Source: CAKSQL01 sp045649415 (GTDB lineage: Bacteria; Bacillota; Clostridia; UBA1381). Taken from it: a stretch of 64,000 nucleotides of DNA. The position numbers were made by a program, and so were the translations under genes. Under the pieces are notes generated by a model. It ran no database searches. It was not told the DNA's origin and saw nothing but the letters and a program-made list of their open reading frames with translations. Positions 50,760 to 59,786 of this stretch are shown piece by piece (within the stretch, counting starts at the first letter, position 1; every line of letters begins with the position of its first letter). The stretch lies in contig JAZRPY010000014.1 in assembly GCA_045649415.1 (NCBI GenBank), forward strand, positions 62,001-126,000. The letters run 5' to 3'.

Positions 50760-52814
50760 ATGGAGCTATTGTCACCTGCAGGCTCGAAAGAGGCGTTGAT
50801 TGCAGCAGTGCAAAGTGGGGCAGATGCAGTGTATCTTGGTGGATATAAATTTTCTGCAAGACACTCTGCAAAGAATTTTTCGGCTGAGGATATGAAGAAG
50901 GCAATTGACTATTGCCATATTCGTGGTACAGATGTCCATGTTGCTGCCAATATACTTGTTAAAGAAAAGGAAAAGGAAGAATTTTTAGACTATATAGAAG
51001 CTCTTAATAGTCTGGGAGCAGATGCAGTTATTATTCAGGATATAGGAATGGCAAAAGAGGTTAGAAAACGCTTTCCTGATTTGCCTATTCACGCAAGCAC
51101 ACAAATTACTGCGGCATCGTTGGATGCAGTTAAGTTTCTTGAAGAAATGGGATTTTCAAGGGTGGTTTTGTCAAGAGAGCTTTCAATGGAGGAAATAAAG
51201 AATATTACAAAGCAGGCAAAGGCAGAGATTGAGATTTTCGTTCACGGAGCTTTGTGTATGTGTTATTCGGGACAATGTCTTATGAGCAGTCTTATCGGCT
51301 CGAGAAGTGGAAACAGAGGAATGTGTGCTCAGCCTTGCAGACTTTTTTACGACCTTGTGGAAAATGGCAATGTTAAAAAGTCGGGATACTTGTTAAGTCC
51401 TAAGGACAATGCCCTGATTGATGAGTTGGAAACTCTTGATAAAATTGGAGTAAAGTCCTTGAAAATTGAAGGCAGACTTAAAAGACCTGAATATGTGGCA
51501 GCAGTTACAGGGGTATATAAAAAGGTTATTACGGGCTTTAATGTGGAGAAAAAGGATTGGGACACATTATATAACGCCTTTTCAAGAAGTGGCTTCACAA
51601 AAGGCTATTTTGAGGCGAAAACAGGAGCTCATATGATGAGTATAAACACTCCTGGTAATGTATCTGACAACACATTCGATAAAGAGATAATAAGAAAAAC
51701 AAAGGAGGAAACAGAGGATAAAAAAATCCCTGTATTCATATACTACTCACTTTTGAATGATTCAGAATTTGAACTTACTATAACAGACGATAAACTAAAC
51801 AGTGTAACAATTAAAGGTGATGAAAAATCACAAATTGCACAGACAAAGCCTATAAGTGATGAAAGAATAGTCGAGCAATTGTCAAAGCTTGGAGGCACGC
51901 CATTTTATGCCATTTCAATAGAAGGGTATAAAGAGGAAGGAATAACAATTTCAGTGTCCGAGATAAACAACACAAGAAGAAAAGCTATTGAAAAGCTGAA
52001 GGAAAAAAGATGTGAAATTGAAAACAGAGCTCAGAATAAAGAAGATGTCTGTGAGGAAGAACAATTTGTTATAAATTCGCCGAGGCTATCTGCAGAGGTT
52101 AGAACAATGGAGCAGGCAGAGGCAGTTTTAAAGTTTGATATACCAACTATTTATGCACCAACTGAGCTTGTGGAGAAAATAAAGAAAGTGGCAGAAGATA
52201 GAAAAGTTATAACAATTGCCGAGCCTGTTATGAGAGATAAAAAGAAGGTAGCTCTCACAATTAAGGACGGAGTTTTAGTGCAAAATATAGGACAACTGAG
52301 AAAATACAAAGACTACGATTGCTATGGTGGAATGAGGTTGAATGTCTATAACAGTAACACTATTAGGGCATTTAAGAATTTAAAAAGAGTTGAAGCATCA
52401 ATAGAGCTTAATATGAGAGAATTGAACCAATTAAAGCCATATACCGAGCTTGAAGCAATGGTTTATGGAAGAATTCCTCTTATGGTTATGGAGAATTGTC
52501 CTAAAAAAAGCTATGCCTCCTGTGGTGGAGAAATGACTTTGAGGGACAGAATGAAGGAGGAGTTTCCACTTGTTTGTGCCACAGGATGCTATTCGGAGTT
52601 ATTAAATTCCAAGCCATTGTATATGGCAGATAAGCTTGAGGATATGAAGGCTCTGCCAATATCGGTGTACAGGCTTAAATTCACTACCGAAACAAAAAAA
52701 GAGTGTGAAAAAATAATATCTGCATATGAGGATGCAATAAAAGGTACAAAAGAGCCTTTAAAAATGCAGGATAACACCTTCACAAGAGGACATTATTATA
52801 GAGGTGTGGAATAA
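50760..52814 (+). CDS. U32 family peptidase
   Basis: 684 residues. It opens MELLSPAGSKEALIAAVQSGADAVYLGG and has the U32 signature EIFVHGALCMCYSGQCLMSS plus GNRGMCAQPCRLFY, where the cysteines are typical. A C-terminal region follows (NSPRLSAEVRTMEQAEAVL, CPKKSYASCGG). Despite the family name, bacterial members such as RlhA and TrhP act in hydroxylation of 23S rRNA or tRNA, so an RNA-modifying role is at least as likely as proteolysis. GGGGGGAGCG precedes the ATG. Next to zapA as in many Clostridia. Confidence 0.92.
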   Translation: MELLSPAGSKEALIAAVQSGADAVYLGGYKFSARHSAKNFSAEDMKKAIDYCHIRGTDVHVAANILVKEKEKEEFLDYIEALNSLGADAVIIQDIGMAKEVRKRFPDLPIHASTQITAASLDAVKFLEEMGFSRVVLSRELSMEEIKNITKQAKAEIEIFVHGALCMCYSGQCLMSSLIGSRSGNRGMCAQPCRLFYDLVENGNVKKSGYLLSPKDNALIDELETLDKIGVKSLKIEGRLKRPEYVAAVTGVYKKVITGFNVEKKDWDTLYNAFSRSGFTKGYFEAKTGAHMMSINTPGNVSDNTFDKEIIRKTKEETEDKKIPVFIYYSLLNDSEFELTITDDKLNSVTIKGDEKSQIAQTKPISDERIVEQLSKLGGTPFYAISIEGYKEEGITISVSEINNTRRKAIEKLKEKRCEIENRAQNKEDVCEEEQFVINSPRLSAEVRTMEQAEAVLKFDIPTIYAPTELVEKIKKVAEDRKVITIAEPVMRDKKKVALTIKDGVLVQNIGQLRKYKDYDCYGGMRLNVYNSNTIRAFKNLKRVEASIELNMRELNQLKPYTELEAMVYGRIPLMVMENCPKKSYASCGGEMTLRDRMKEEFPLVCATGCYSELLNSKPLYMADKLEDMKALPISVYRLKFTTETKKECEKIISAYEDAIKGTKEPLKMQDNTFTRGHYYRGVE

Positions 52815-52840
52815 TTTTTTCTAATATTGGAAAAAATTAT
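52811..52840 (+). other. A/T hairpin between U32 peptidase and maf
   Basis: ATAATTTTTTC (52811-52821) pairs exactly with GAAAAAATTAT (52830-52840). It overlaps the peptidase stop codon. Lacking G-C pairs and a T tail it is a poor terminator. Confidence 0.4.
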
Positions 52841-52871
52841 GATATAGCACCTTTTAAAAAAGGGGATAATT

Positions 52872-53468
52872 ATGGAAAAGTTTATTTTGGCGTCATCCTC
52901 ACCAAGAAGGCGTGAGCTGTTGGAGCAGGTTGGCTTAAAATTTGATATTTTAGTTACTAATGCAGACGAGAATGGGGTGGACAAGAGTCTGCCCATAAAC
53001 TTGTATGTGGAGGAGCTTGCACTTGTTAAGGCAACTGAAGCTTGCAGAGCTTTAAAAAATCAAGGCGTTAAGGATGGAATAATCATTGCTGCCGACACCA
53101 TTGTTTATAAGGATAAAAAAATAATCGGAAAGCCAAGAGATGAAGAGGATGCCTTTAATATTTTAAAGGATTTATCAGGCAACAGTCATGATGTGGTAAC
53201 AGGGATATCTGTAATGCGAATTCGTGATGGCTTTGCATACTCGGATTGTGAAACCACAAGGGTGGTATTTAAAGCTTTGTCTGATGAGGAAATCAACAGA
53301 TATATAACAACAAAAGAGCCGATGGATAAGGCTGGTGCATACGGAATTCAGGGCAAGGGTGCAGTTTTAGTGGAGAGAATTGATGGTGACTATAACAATG
53401 TTGTGGGATTACCAATATCAAAGCTTGCCGATATTTTAAAAAAGGAATTTGAGATTGAAATTTTTTAA
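52872..53468 (+). CDS. maf: Maf family nucleoside triphosphate pyrophosphatase
   Basis: 198 residues. LASSSPRRRELLEQVGLKF is the Maf substrate motif; AADTIVYKDKKIIGKPRDEEDAF holds the catalytic Asp, and KAGAYGIQGKGAVLVERIDGDYNNVVGLP is the C-terminal signature. It hydrolyses dTTP/UTP and modified nucleotides and was first linked to septum inhibition. Its place directly before mreB is conserved in Firmicutes; radC, often between them, is absent here. Confidence 0.95.
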   Translation: MEKFILASSSPRRRELLEQVGLKFDILVTNADENGVDKSLPINLYVEELALVKATEACRALKNQGVKDGIIIAADTIVYKDKKIIGKPRDEEDAFNILKDLSGNSHDVVTGISVMRIRDGFAYSDCETTRVVFKALSDEEINRYITTKEPMDKAGAYGIQGKGAVLVERIDGDYNNVVGLPISKLADILKKEFEIEIF

Positions 53469-53508
53469 GGGTATTCTGTCAGGCTCAGGACAGAAAAAGG
53501 ATAAAACT

Positions 53509-53529
53509 ATGAGCAGAAAGGCTATGTGA
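53509..53529 (+). CDS. possible six-codon leader ORF coupled to mreB
   Basis: ATG-AGC-AGA-AAG-GCT-ATG-TGA, with AAAGG (53496-53500) eight bases before it. Its stop overlaps the mreB GTG start by two bases. Upstream, TTCTGTC (53474-53480) pairs with GACAGAA (53489-53495). Whether it is translated is unknown. Confidence 0.3.
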   Translation: MSRKAM

Positions 53530-54572
53530 GGAAAGTGAATCACAAACTTTTATCTTTCAAGTTTGGAAAAAATATAGGGATAGATTTGGGTACTGCCAAT
53601 ACTCTTATTTATGTTGAAGGACCTGGTATTGTTGTTCGTGAGCCATCCGTTGTCGCAATTGACAAAAATGACGGGAGAGTGCTTGCTGTGGGAAATCAGG
53701 CAAATGAAATGTTAGGCAGAACTCCTGATAATATTATTGCAATAAAGCCATTGAAGGACGGAGTTATTGCAGATTTTGAAGTGACTCAGGAGATGCTCAG
53801 GATTTTAATAAAGCGTGCTTGTGGAAAGAAAAAGGGATTGGTAAAGCCAAGAGTCACAGTTTCAGTACCCACAGGGATAACCAATGTAGAAAAAAGAGCA
53901 GTTGAGGATGCAATTTTTGCCTCAGGTGCAAAGGAGGTTATAATCCTTGAGGAAACTATGGCAGCAGCTATTGGTGCAGGAGTGGACACAAAGCTCCCTG
54001 TTGGCAGAATGATAGTGGATATTGGTGGAGGCACAACCGAGGTTTCGGTGGTGTCTTTAAATGGAATTGTTGTTTCCAAATCATTGAGATTGGCAGGAAA
54101 TGCCATTGATTCTGCAATTTCGGGGTATGTGAAAAGAGCATACAACTTAACTATCGGTGACAGAACTGCAGAGGAAATAAAAATTGCAATCGGCTCTGCA
54201 ATGGTATTTGAAGAGGAAGAAACCTATGAGATAAGAGGAAGGGACATTGTTTCAGGACTACCTAAAAATGTTATTATTTCCTCTGAGGAAATAAGAGAGG
54301 CAATGAGTGAGCCTATCAAGGAAATGATAGGAGCAATTATGTCAGTTTTAGAGGATACTCCACCTGAGCTTGCAGGGGATATAATGGAAAATGGAATCAT
54401 TCTCACCGGTGGTGGTGCACTTATCAAGGGAATTGATAAGCTTATCACCATTATCACAGGCTTAAAGGTTAGGGTGGCAAAAAACCCAAAGGATTGCGTG
54501 TGTATGGGAGTTATTCAGGCAAGCGAGGATATTGACATATTAAAAAGGTCGTTATTCAGGGAAAGATTATAA
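53526..54572 (+). CDS. mreB: rod shape-determining protein MreB
   Basis: 348 residues, actin fold. Phosphate 1 loop GIDLGTANTLIYV, connect 1, phosphate 2 VDIGGGTTEVSVVS, adenosine loop GIILTGGGALIKG. It forms membrane-bound filaments that guide lateral wall synthesis with MreC, MreD and PBP2, encoded directly after it. The start is GTG at 53526 (CAGAAAGG just upstream); the GTG at 53535 is an alternative. Confidence 0.97.
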   Translation: MRKVNHKLLSFKFGKNIGIDLGTANTLIYVEGPGIVVREPSVVAIDKNDGRVLAVGNQANEMLGRTPDNIIAIKPLKDGVIADFEVTQEMLRILIKRACGKKKGLVKPRVTVSVPTGITNVEKRAVEDAIFASGAKEVIILEETMAAAIGAGVDTKLPVGRMIVDIGGGTTEVSVVSLNGIVVSKSLRLAGNAIDSAISGYVKRAYNLTIGDRTAEEIKIAIGSAMVFEEEETYEIRGRDIVSGLPKNVIISSEEIREAMSEPIKEMIGAIMSVLEDTPPELAGDIMENGIILTGGGALIKGIDKLITIITGLKVRVAKNPKDCVCMGVIQASEDIDILKRSLFRERL

Positions 54573-54595
54573 AATGTAGTGGGAAGTGATAAAGG

Positions 54596-55519
54596 GTGTC
54601 TAAGCTAAAGAAAAGACTTTTGATTGTGCTTTTAGTGGTAGTTGTGATTTCAGCAGTACTTGGGATAATATCAAAAACAGGGAACAACCCTGTGGCAAAT
54701 GCAGTGAATACCATTTTCTCACCTGTCTATACAGTTCTTCAAAAGGTGACACAGCCTGTGGATAATTTCTTTGAGTATTTATCCGATATGAAGGACTTAA
54801 AGGCAGAAAATGAGAGATTAAAAAGTGAGCTTTCCACCTTGAAGAAGGAAAGCAGAAATCAGGAAGAATATAAAAAAGAAAACGACAGACTAAAAAAATT
54901 ATTAGACCTCACAGATGAGCTTTCAAACTATGAAACTGTTGCCGCTAAGGTGGTAGCATACGAGCCTGGGAATTGGTTTTACGAGCTGACTTTAAACAAG
55001 GGAACAAAGCAAGGTATAAGTGCATCCGATGTGGTTGTTACCGAGGCAGGACTTGTGGGCAAGGTGGTTGAGGCAGGACCTAACTGGGCTAAGGTTTCAA
55101 CTATTCTTGACAGTTCAAATGCAGTTGGAATAAAGCTCAACAGAACAGGTGATATCGGGGTTGTTCAGGGAGATTTAACTCTTTTAAAAAGCAGAAGATT
55201 AAGAATTGAATATATTTCAAAGGATACATCACTAATCAGTGGTGATTTATTGAAGACCTCAGGACTTGGTGGATTATATCCATCGGGAATTTCTGTGGGA
55301 ACTGTTGAAGAGGTTCAAATCGACAATATAGGCGAGCTTTCAAAGGCAATAGTAAAGCCTTCAGTTGATTTGGATAACATCTATGAGGTGGCAGTTATCA
55401 CCAATTGGGAAATGAAGGAATATGACACCGAAGCTATTAAAGAGGAATATGAAAATAGCATAAGAGAGCAGGAGAGGGATAATATTGTAAATGACACAAA
55501 TGAGGGAGATGAAAACTGA
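54596..55519 (+). CDS. mreC: rod shape-determining protein MreC
   Basis: 307 residues from a GTG. One membrane helix near the N-terminus (LLIVLLVVVVISAVLGII), a coiled coil at about 65-105 (LKAENERLKSELSTLKKE) and two beta-barrel domains (KGTKQGISASDVVVTEAGLVGKVVE, GDLLKTSGLGGLYPSGISVGTVEEV). It links cytoplasmic MreB to wall synthases outside the membrane. Its TGA overlaps the mreD ATG by one base. Confidence 0.95.
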   Translation: MSKLKKRLLIVLLVVVVISAVLGIISKTGNNPVANAVNTIFSPVYTVLQKVTQPVDNFFEYLSDMKDLKAENERLKSELSTLKKESRNQEEYKKENDRLKKLLDLTDELSNYETVAAKVVAYEPGNWFYELTLNKGTKQGISASDVVVTEAGLVGKVVEAGPNWAKVSTILDSSNAVGIKLNRTGDIGVVQGDLTLLKSRRLRIEYISKDTSLISGDLLKTSGLGGLYPSGISVGTVEEVQIDNIGELSKAIVKPSVDLDNIYEVAVITNWEMKEYDTEAIKEEYENSIREQERDNIVNDTNEGDEN

Positions 55520-56019
55520 TGAAGGGCTTAAAGCTTACAATATGGATATTGCTTTTATGGTTGGCTGAAAGCACTTTTTCAGGGTACATAGCTTTTTTTG
55601 GTGTTGTGCCTGAGCTTTTGTTTGCATTCAATATCTGTGTTGCCTTTCTTGAAAAGAAGCCGTCTGTGTATATCAGCATTGCAGTTATCTGTGGACTGCT
55701 CGCAGAGGGATTTTTGGGAGGTGCAACAGGAGTACATCTTTTTGGCTTTGTGTTGTCGGCAATTTTAGTGGTATTGTTAGGCGATTTCATATACAGGGAT
55801 TCCTTTTATATGATAATTCCAACCACTATGGTGTTTACAATTTTAAAAAACACAATCAGCTTTTTTCTGAATTTTAAATATTTTCAGGGTGTATCCTATC
55901 TTTTGGCATTATGGCATATTATTCTGCCCGTTATGGTATATAACACCATTTTAGCAGTTTTAATTTGCTATTTGTTAAAAAAGACTATATACAAAGCTAA
56001 AAATAGAATCAGGAGATGA
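55519..56019 (+). CDS. mreD: rod shape-determining protein MreD
   Basis: 166 residues, about five to six membrane helices; recognised mainly by its position between mreC and PBP2 and by its length. The segment GLLAEGFLGGATGVHLFGF fits the family. It is the membrane partner of MreC in the elongasome. Confidence 0.9.
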   Translation: MKGLKLTIWILLLWLAESTFSGYIAFFGVVPELLFAFNICVAFLEKKPSVYISIAVICGLLAEGFLGGATGVHLFGFVLSAILVVLLGDFIYRDSFYMIIPTTMVFTILKNTISFFLNFKYFQGVSYLLALWHIILPVMVYNTILAVLICYLLKKTIYKAKNRIRR

Positions 56020-56026
56020 TGTTTAA

Positions 56027-58084
56027 GTGGAAAAGCGATATATGATTATCAGGATTATGGTTGCTCTTATGTTTGGGGCAATCCTTTTTCGCTTGTTTTC
56101 ACTCCAGATTATTAAGGGTCAGGAGTATAAAGCGGCATCTGTGGAGAAAATAAGCACAACAACAGTTGAAAATGCACCAAGAGGAGAAATTCTTGACCGA
56201 TATGGAAGACCTTTAGTCACAAACAGAATAGGCTATTCAGTAAAAATTAAAAAAACTGGGTTAAAATCAGAGGAGCTCAATAGTGTTTTTTTAAAGCTTT
56301 TAAATATATTAAGGGATGCAGGATATGAATATGAGGATACTCTGCCATTTTCCTTTGCACCCTATGAATATAGCTTTGAGGATAAAAACAACAATGGCAC
56401 AACTGATGATGAGAAGAAGGATTGGTTGTCGGAAAGAAAGAAAATCAAGGAGGAAATGACTCCTGATGAGGTTATAGAATACTATAGGAAAAATGTTTTT
56501 AATATTGATGAGCATTATTCCGACGAAGACATAAGAAGGATAATAGGAATAAGATATGATGCCGACATAAGTGGATTTTCTGCCACAGTTCCATATACTG
56601 TGAAGGAAGATGTGGATATGAGAGTAGTAAGCATCATTAAGGAAAGACAGGACGAGCTTTCAGGGGTATATATAAGTGAGGATTATATTAGAAGATATGA
56701 ATATGAAACCCTTGCTGCACATTTTTTAGGTGCTATAGGAAAGCTCAACAAAGAGGAATATGCCAAATTAAACAACGAGGGTTATGGGTATAATGACCTG
56801 ATTGGTAAAAGTGGAATAGAAAAGCTTGAGGAAAATCATTTAAGAGGCACAGACGGAAGAAAAAATGCGATGAAGGATATAGGGGAAAATGAGGATATAA
56901 CATTAGAGGATATTCCTGCAGTTCCGGGAGATTATGTGACCTTGACAATTGATGCAGAATTGCAAAAGGCAGCTGAGGAGTCGTTAAGGAAAAATATAAA
57001 AAGCCTTCACGACAGGGGAACAGGTGCAGATGCAGGAACTGCAGTAGTTCTTGATGTGGCATCGGGAGAGGTATTGGCGTGTGCCAATTACCCCACATAT
57101 AACCCTGCAACCTTTAACAAGGACTATGAAGAGCTTATCAAGGACAGTGCAAAGCCTATCTGGAACAGAGCCTTGAATGGAACATACACACCAGGTTCAA
57201 CGCTGAAGCCTCTTATTGCCATTGCAGCACTTGAAAGTGGAACAATAACAGAAAATGAAAAAATCAAGTGTGATGGCATATACGATTTTTATAACGACTA
57301 CAAACCAAAATGCTGGATACTTACCTCGAAAAATGAAACTCATGGCGAGCTTAATGTGACAGGGGCAATAGCAAATTCGTGTAACTGTTTTTTCTATGAG
57401 GCAGGAAGGCGTTGTGGCATAGAGGTAATGAATAAGTATGCTAATATGTATGGCTTGTGCGAAAAAACAGGTATTGAGCTTGACGAAGGAGTGGGCGTTA
57501 TGTCTAATCCCGAGTATAAGAAGAAGCTTGCAGGGGAGAATGGAGATGCCACTTGGTATCCCGGAGATATAATTCAGACTGCGATTGGTCAGTCCTATTC
57601 ATTCTTCACTCCTATTCAGCTTGCAAGCTATATTTCAATGATAGCAAATGGTGGAACAAGATATAAAACACATATTGTTAAAAGTGTGCGCTCCTCTGTG
57701 GACGGAGCTTTGATTGAAGAAACTCAAACAAAGGTGATTGGAAAAGCAGAGGTTAGCCAAGCCACGATAAATGCAGTTAAAAAGGGTATGCTTGGTGTTG
57801 CTGATGAAGGTTCAGCAAGCACAATTTTTGCAGATTATCCTGTAAAGATTGCAGGTAAAACCGGTACTGCTCAGGTGAGTAGAAATAAGTCGGATAACGC
57901 TTTGTTTGTTGCTTTTGCACCCTATGATAAGCCTGAGATTGCATTGTGTATTGTAATAGAAAAGGGAAAATCGGGAGCAAATGCTGCCTATGTTGCAAAG
58001 GATATCTTTGACGAATACTTTGGAATTGATGAAATGGGTGAAATAGGTGATGAAATAGGATATATCAGCGACCTTTTACGATGA
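56027..58084 (+). CDS. mrdA: penicillin-binding protein 2 (class B transpeptidase)
   Basis: 685 residues starting at GTG. One membrane anchor (MIIRIMVALMFGAILFRLFSL), dimerisation/pedestal domain (NAPRGEILDRYGRPLVTN), and a transpeptidase domain with SxxK in PGSTLKPL (Ser391), SxN in IANSCNCFF and KTG in IAGKTGTAQVS. Asp/Glu-rich insertion at ~105-150 contains a DKNNNGTTDDE stretch that looks like a calcium-binding loop. It cross-links peptidoglycan during elongation with MreBCD. Confidence 0.95.
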   Translation: MEKRYMIIRIMVALMFGAILFRLFSLQIIKGQEYKAASVEKISTTTVENAPRGEILDRYGRPLVTNRIGYSVKIKKTGLKSEELNSVFLKLLNILRDAGYEYEDTLPFSFAPYEYSFEDKNNNGTTDDEKKDWLSERKKIKEEMTPDEVIEYYRKNVFNIDEHYSDEDIRRIIGIRYDADISGFSATVPYTVKEDVDMRVVSIIKERQDELSGVYISEDYIRRYEYETLAAHFLGAIGKLNKEEYAKLNNEGYGYNDLIGKSGIEKLEENHLRGTDGRKNAMKDIGENEDITLEDIPAVPGDYVTLTIDAELQKAAEESLRKNIKSLHDRGTGADAGTAVVLDVASGEVLACANYPTYNPATFNKDYEELIKDSAKPIWNRALNGTYTPGSTLKPLIAIAALESGTITENEKIKCDGIYDFYNDYKPKCWILTSKNETHGELNVTGAIANSCNCFFYEAGRRCGIEVMNKYANMYGLCEKTGIELDEGVGVMSNPEYKKKLAGENGDATWYPGDIIQTAIGQSYSFFTPIQLASYISMIANGGTRYKTHIVKSVRSSVDGALIEETQTKVIGKAEVSQATINAVKKGMLGVADEGSASTIFADYPVKIAGKTGTAQVSRNKSDNALFVAFAPYDKPEIALCIVIEKGKSGANAAYVAKDIFDEYFGIDEMGEIGDEIGYISDLLR

Positions 58085-58098
58085 TTTTTAAAAAAATA

Positions 58099-58127
58099 TT
58101 TACAAAGTCGAGTTTTTTTGATATAAT
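58099..58127 (+). promoter_or_regulatory. sigma-A promoter of mgsA-patatin unit
   Basis: TTTACA (58099-58104), 17-base spacer, perfect TATAAT (58122-58127), 34 bases before the TTG start. Confidence 0.78.
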
Positions 58128-58161
58128 AAGATGCATAGGTGAATTATAAGGAGGGGATTTT

Positions 58162-58563
58162 TTGAATATAGCATTGATTGCACACGACAAAAAGAAAGAG
58201 CTTATGGCACAATTTTGTATAGCATACAAGGGTATTTTAAGCAAGCATTCATTATACGCAACCGATACTACAGGAAAGGTAATTGCTGATAACACGGGTA
58301 TGAATGTGTATCGATTTTTGCCGGGGCCTCAGGGTGGCGACCAACAAATTGGAGCAAGAGTGGCATATAATGAAATCGACCTGGTGCTATTTTTCAGAGA
58401 TCCATTAACTGCAGAGGCATATGAGCCTGATGTGACAAATTTGTTAAGACTATGCGATATGCATAATATTCCGATGGCTACCAATCTTGCCACAGCTGAA
58501 GTTTTAATCCATGGTCTTGACCGCGGAGATTTGGATTGGCGTGATATTGTAAATCCTAAATAA
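58162..58563 (+). CDS. mgsA: methylglyoxal synthase
   Basis: 133 residues starting at TTG with AGGAGGGGA upstream. IALIAHDKKKELM, the phosphate-binding YATDTTGKVI, FLPGPQGGDQQIGARV and FFRDPLTAEAYEPDV (catalytic Asp region) are intact. It turns dihydroxyacetone phosphate into methylglyoxal and phosphate, a bypass of lower glycolysis that relieves sugar-phosphate stress. It has its own promoter after PBP2. Confidence 0.96.
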   Translation: MNIALIAHDKKKELMAQFCIAYKGILSKHSLYATDTTGKVIADNTGMNVYRFLPGPQGGDQQIGARVAYNEIDLVLFFRDPLTAEAYEPDVTNLLRLCDMHNIPMATNLATAEVLIHGLDRGDLDWRDIVNPK

Positions 58564-58576
58564 AGAGGCGATTTTT

Positions 58577-59710
58577 ATGACCGATTGGGGAGTTGCTCTG
58601 GCAGGTGGAGGAACAAGAGGAGTATATCAGATTGGTGTATGGAAGGCTCTTATTGAATTAGGAGTAAAGGTAGGAGCAATAACAGGCACATCCATTGGCT
58701 CTGTGAACGGAGCTTTGTTTTGTCAGGGTGATTATGAACTGGCAGATAAAATGTGGCATTTGATAAAGGCAGAAAATATCTTTGATATGGGTGAGGAGCT
58801 TGTTAATGCTGACAACCTTTTTGACTATAAGAATTTTTTAAAAATTGCACAGGAGGTAGTTAAAAAGGACAGGGTTAAAACCACACCTTTTCAGGAGCTT
58901 CTTTTAGAACTTGTGGATGAAGAAAAGCTTAGAAAATCACCAATAGAATTTGGTGTTACTATGACTTTATTGTCTGGAGTTGAAGGGGAGAGTGTGTTCC
59001 TTGAGGATATTCCTGAGGGGCAGGTTGTGAATTATCTGCTTGCAAGCACTTCTTTTCCTGGATTTCAAAAGCGTTATATTGAGAACAAGGAATATTTAGA
59101 TGGTGGAATAACCAATAATCTCCCTGTTGATATGCTTATAAAAAGAGGGTATAAAAATATAATTGCAGTAGATGTAAAGGGTATCGGCTTTGTGAGAGGG
59201 AATGAGAAAGCCGACACTAATATAGTCACCATAAAATGCAACAAGCCTCAGATTGGTATGTTTGAATTTGACAAAAAGCTTATGGATAAAGCTATAAAAC
59301 AAGGGTATCTTGATACTTATAAAGCATTCGGAAGGCTTTGTGGAAATAAGTATTATTTCAATATTCTGGATTATTATAAGTCAAGAATGAAATATTCTGA
59401 GGAATTATTGAATGGACTTGAAATTGCATCTGAATATTTTGGTATAAACGAGCTTGCAGTCTATAAGGTTGAGGACTTGATTGATGGGGTTATAGGTAAA
59501 TACAACCAGATAATAAAAACCAAAAAGAACGAAAATATAAGCATTGAAGATGTTTTAAAACTAAATAAGGATAAAAGAACTGTTGCCAAGCTTGTTAACC
59601 TAATCCTTGATGGGAAAATGGAATGGCAGGGAAATAAGCTGTTAGTAAGAATGCTTGGTAACAAATTGGATGCAGCAGGTGCTGTTGCATACTTTATAAA
59701 AAACAAATAA
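58577..59710 (+). CDS. patatin-like phospholipase
   Basis: 377 residues. The patatin hydrolase domain (residues 1-210) has the oxyanion loop GGGTRGVYQIGVW, nucleophile elbow GTSIGSVNGA and catalytic Asp in YLDGGITNNLPV, so the Ser-Asp dyad is complete. The C-terminal ~170 residues are helical and unassigned. It would hydrolyse acyl esters of membrane lipids from the cytoplasmic side; no signal peptide. It follows mgsA by 13 bases and ends at a bidirectional terminator. Confidence 0.9.
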   Translation: MTDWGVALAGGGTRGVYQIGVWKALIELGVKVGAITGTSIGSVNGALFCQGDYELADKMWHLIKAENIFDMGEELVNADNLFDYKNFLKIAQEVVKKDRVKTTPFQELLLELVDEEKLRKSPIEFGVTMTLLSGVEGESVFLEDIPEGQVVNYLLASTSFPGFQKRYIENKEYLDGGITNNLPVDMLIKRGYKNIIAVDVKGIGFVRGNEKADTNIVTIKCNKPQIGMFEFDKKLMDKAIKQGYLDTYKAFGRLCGNKYYFNILDYYKSRMKYSEELLNGLEIASEYFGINELAVYKVEDLIDGVIGKYNQIIKTKKNENISIEDVLKLNKDKRTVAKLVNLILDGKMEWQGNKLLVRMLGNKLDAAGAVAYFIKNK

Positions 59711-59751
59711 AAAAACTGTTGATAATTCGATTTTTCAACAGTTTTTTTATT
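59711..59751. terminator. bidirectional terminator between patatin and spo0A genes
   Basis: AAAAACTGTTGA (59711-59722) pairs with TCAACAGTTTTT (59735-59746), 12-base loop, A run left and T run right. Confidence 0.9.
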
Positions 59752-59786
59752 TGTCAGATTGTTTTTTTTGGTTCTTAAAAGGGGAG

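Noticed and set aside
52811..52840. Hairpin after the U32 peptidase gene as a terminator
   Set aside because: The stem has only one G-C pair and there is no T tail after it.
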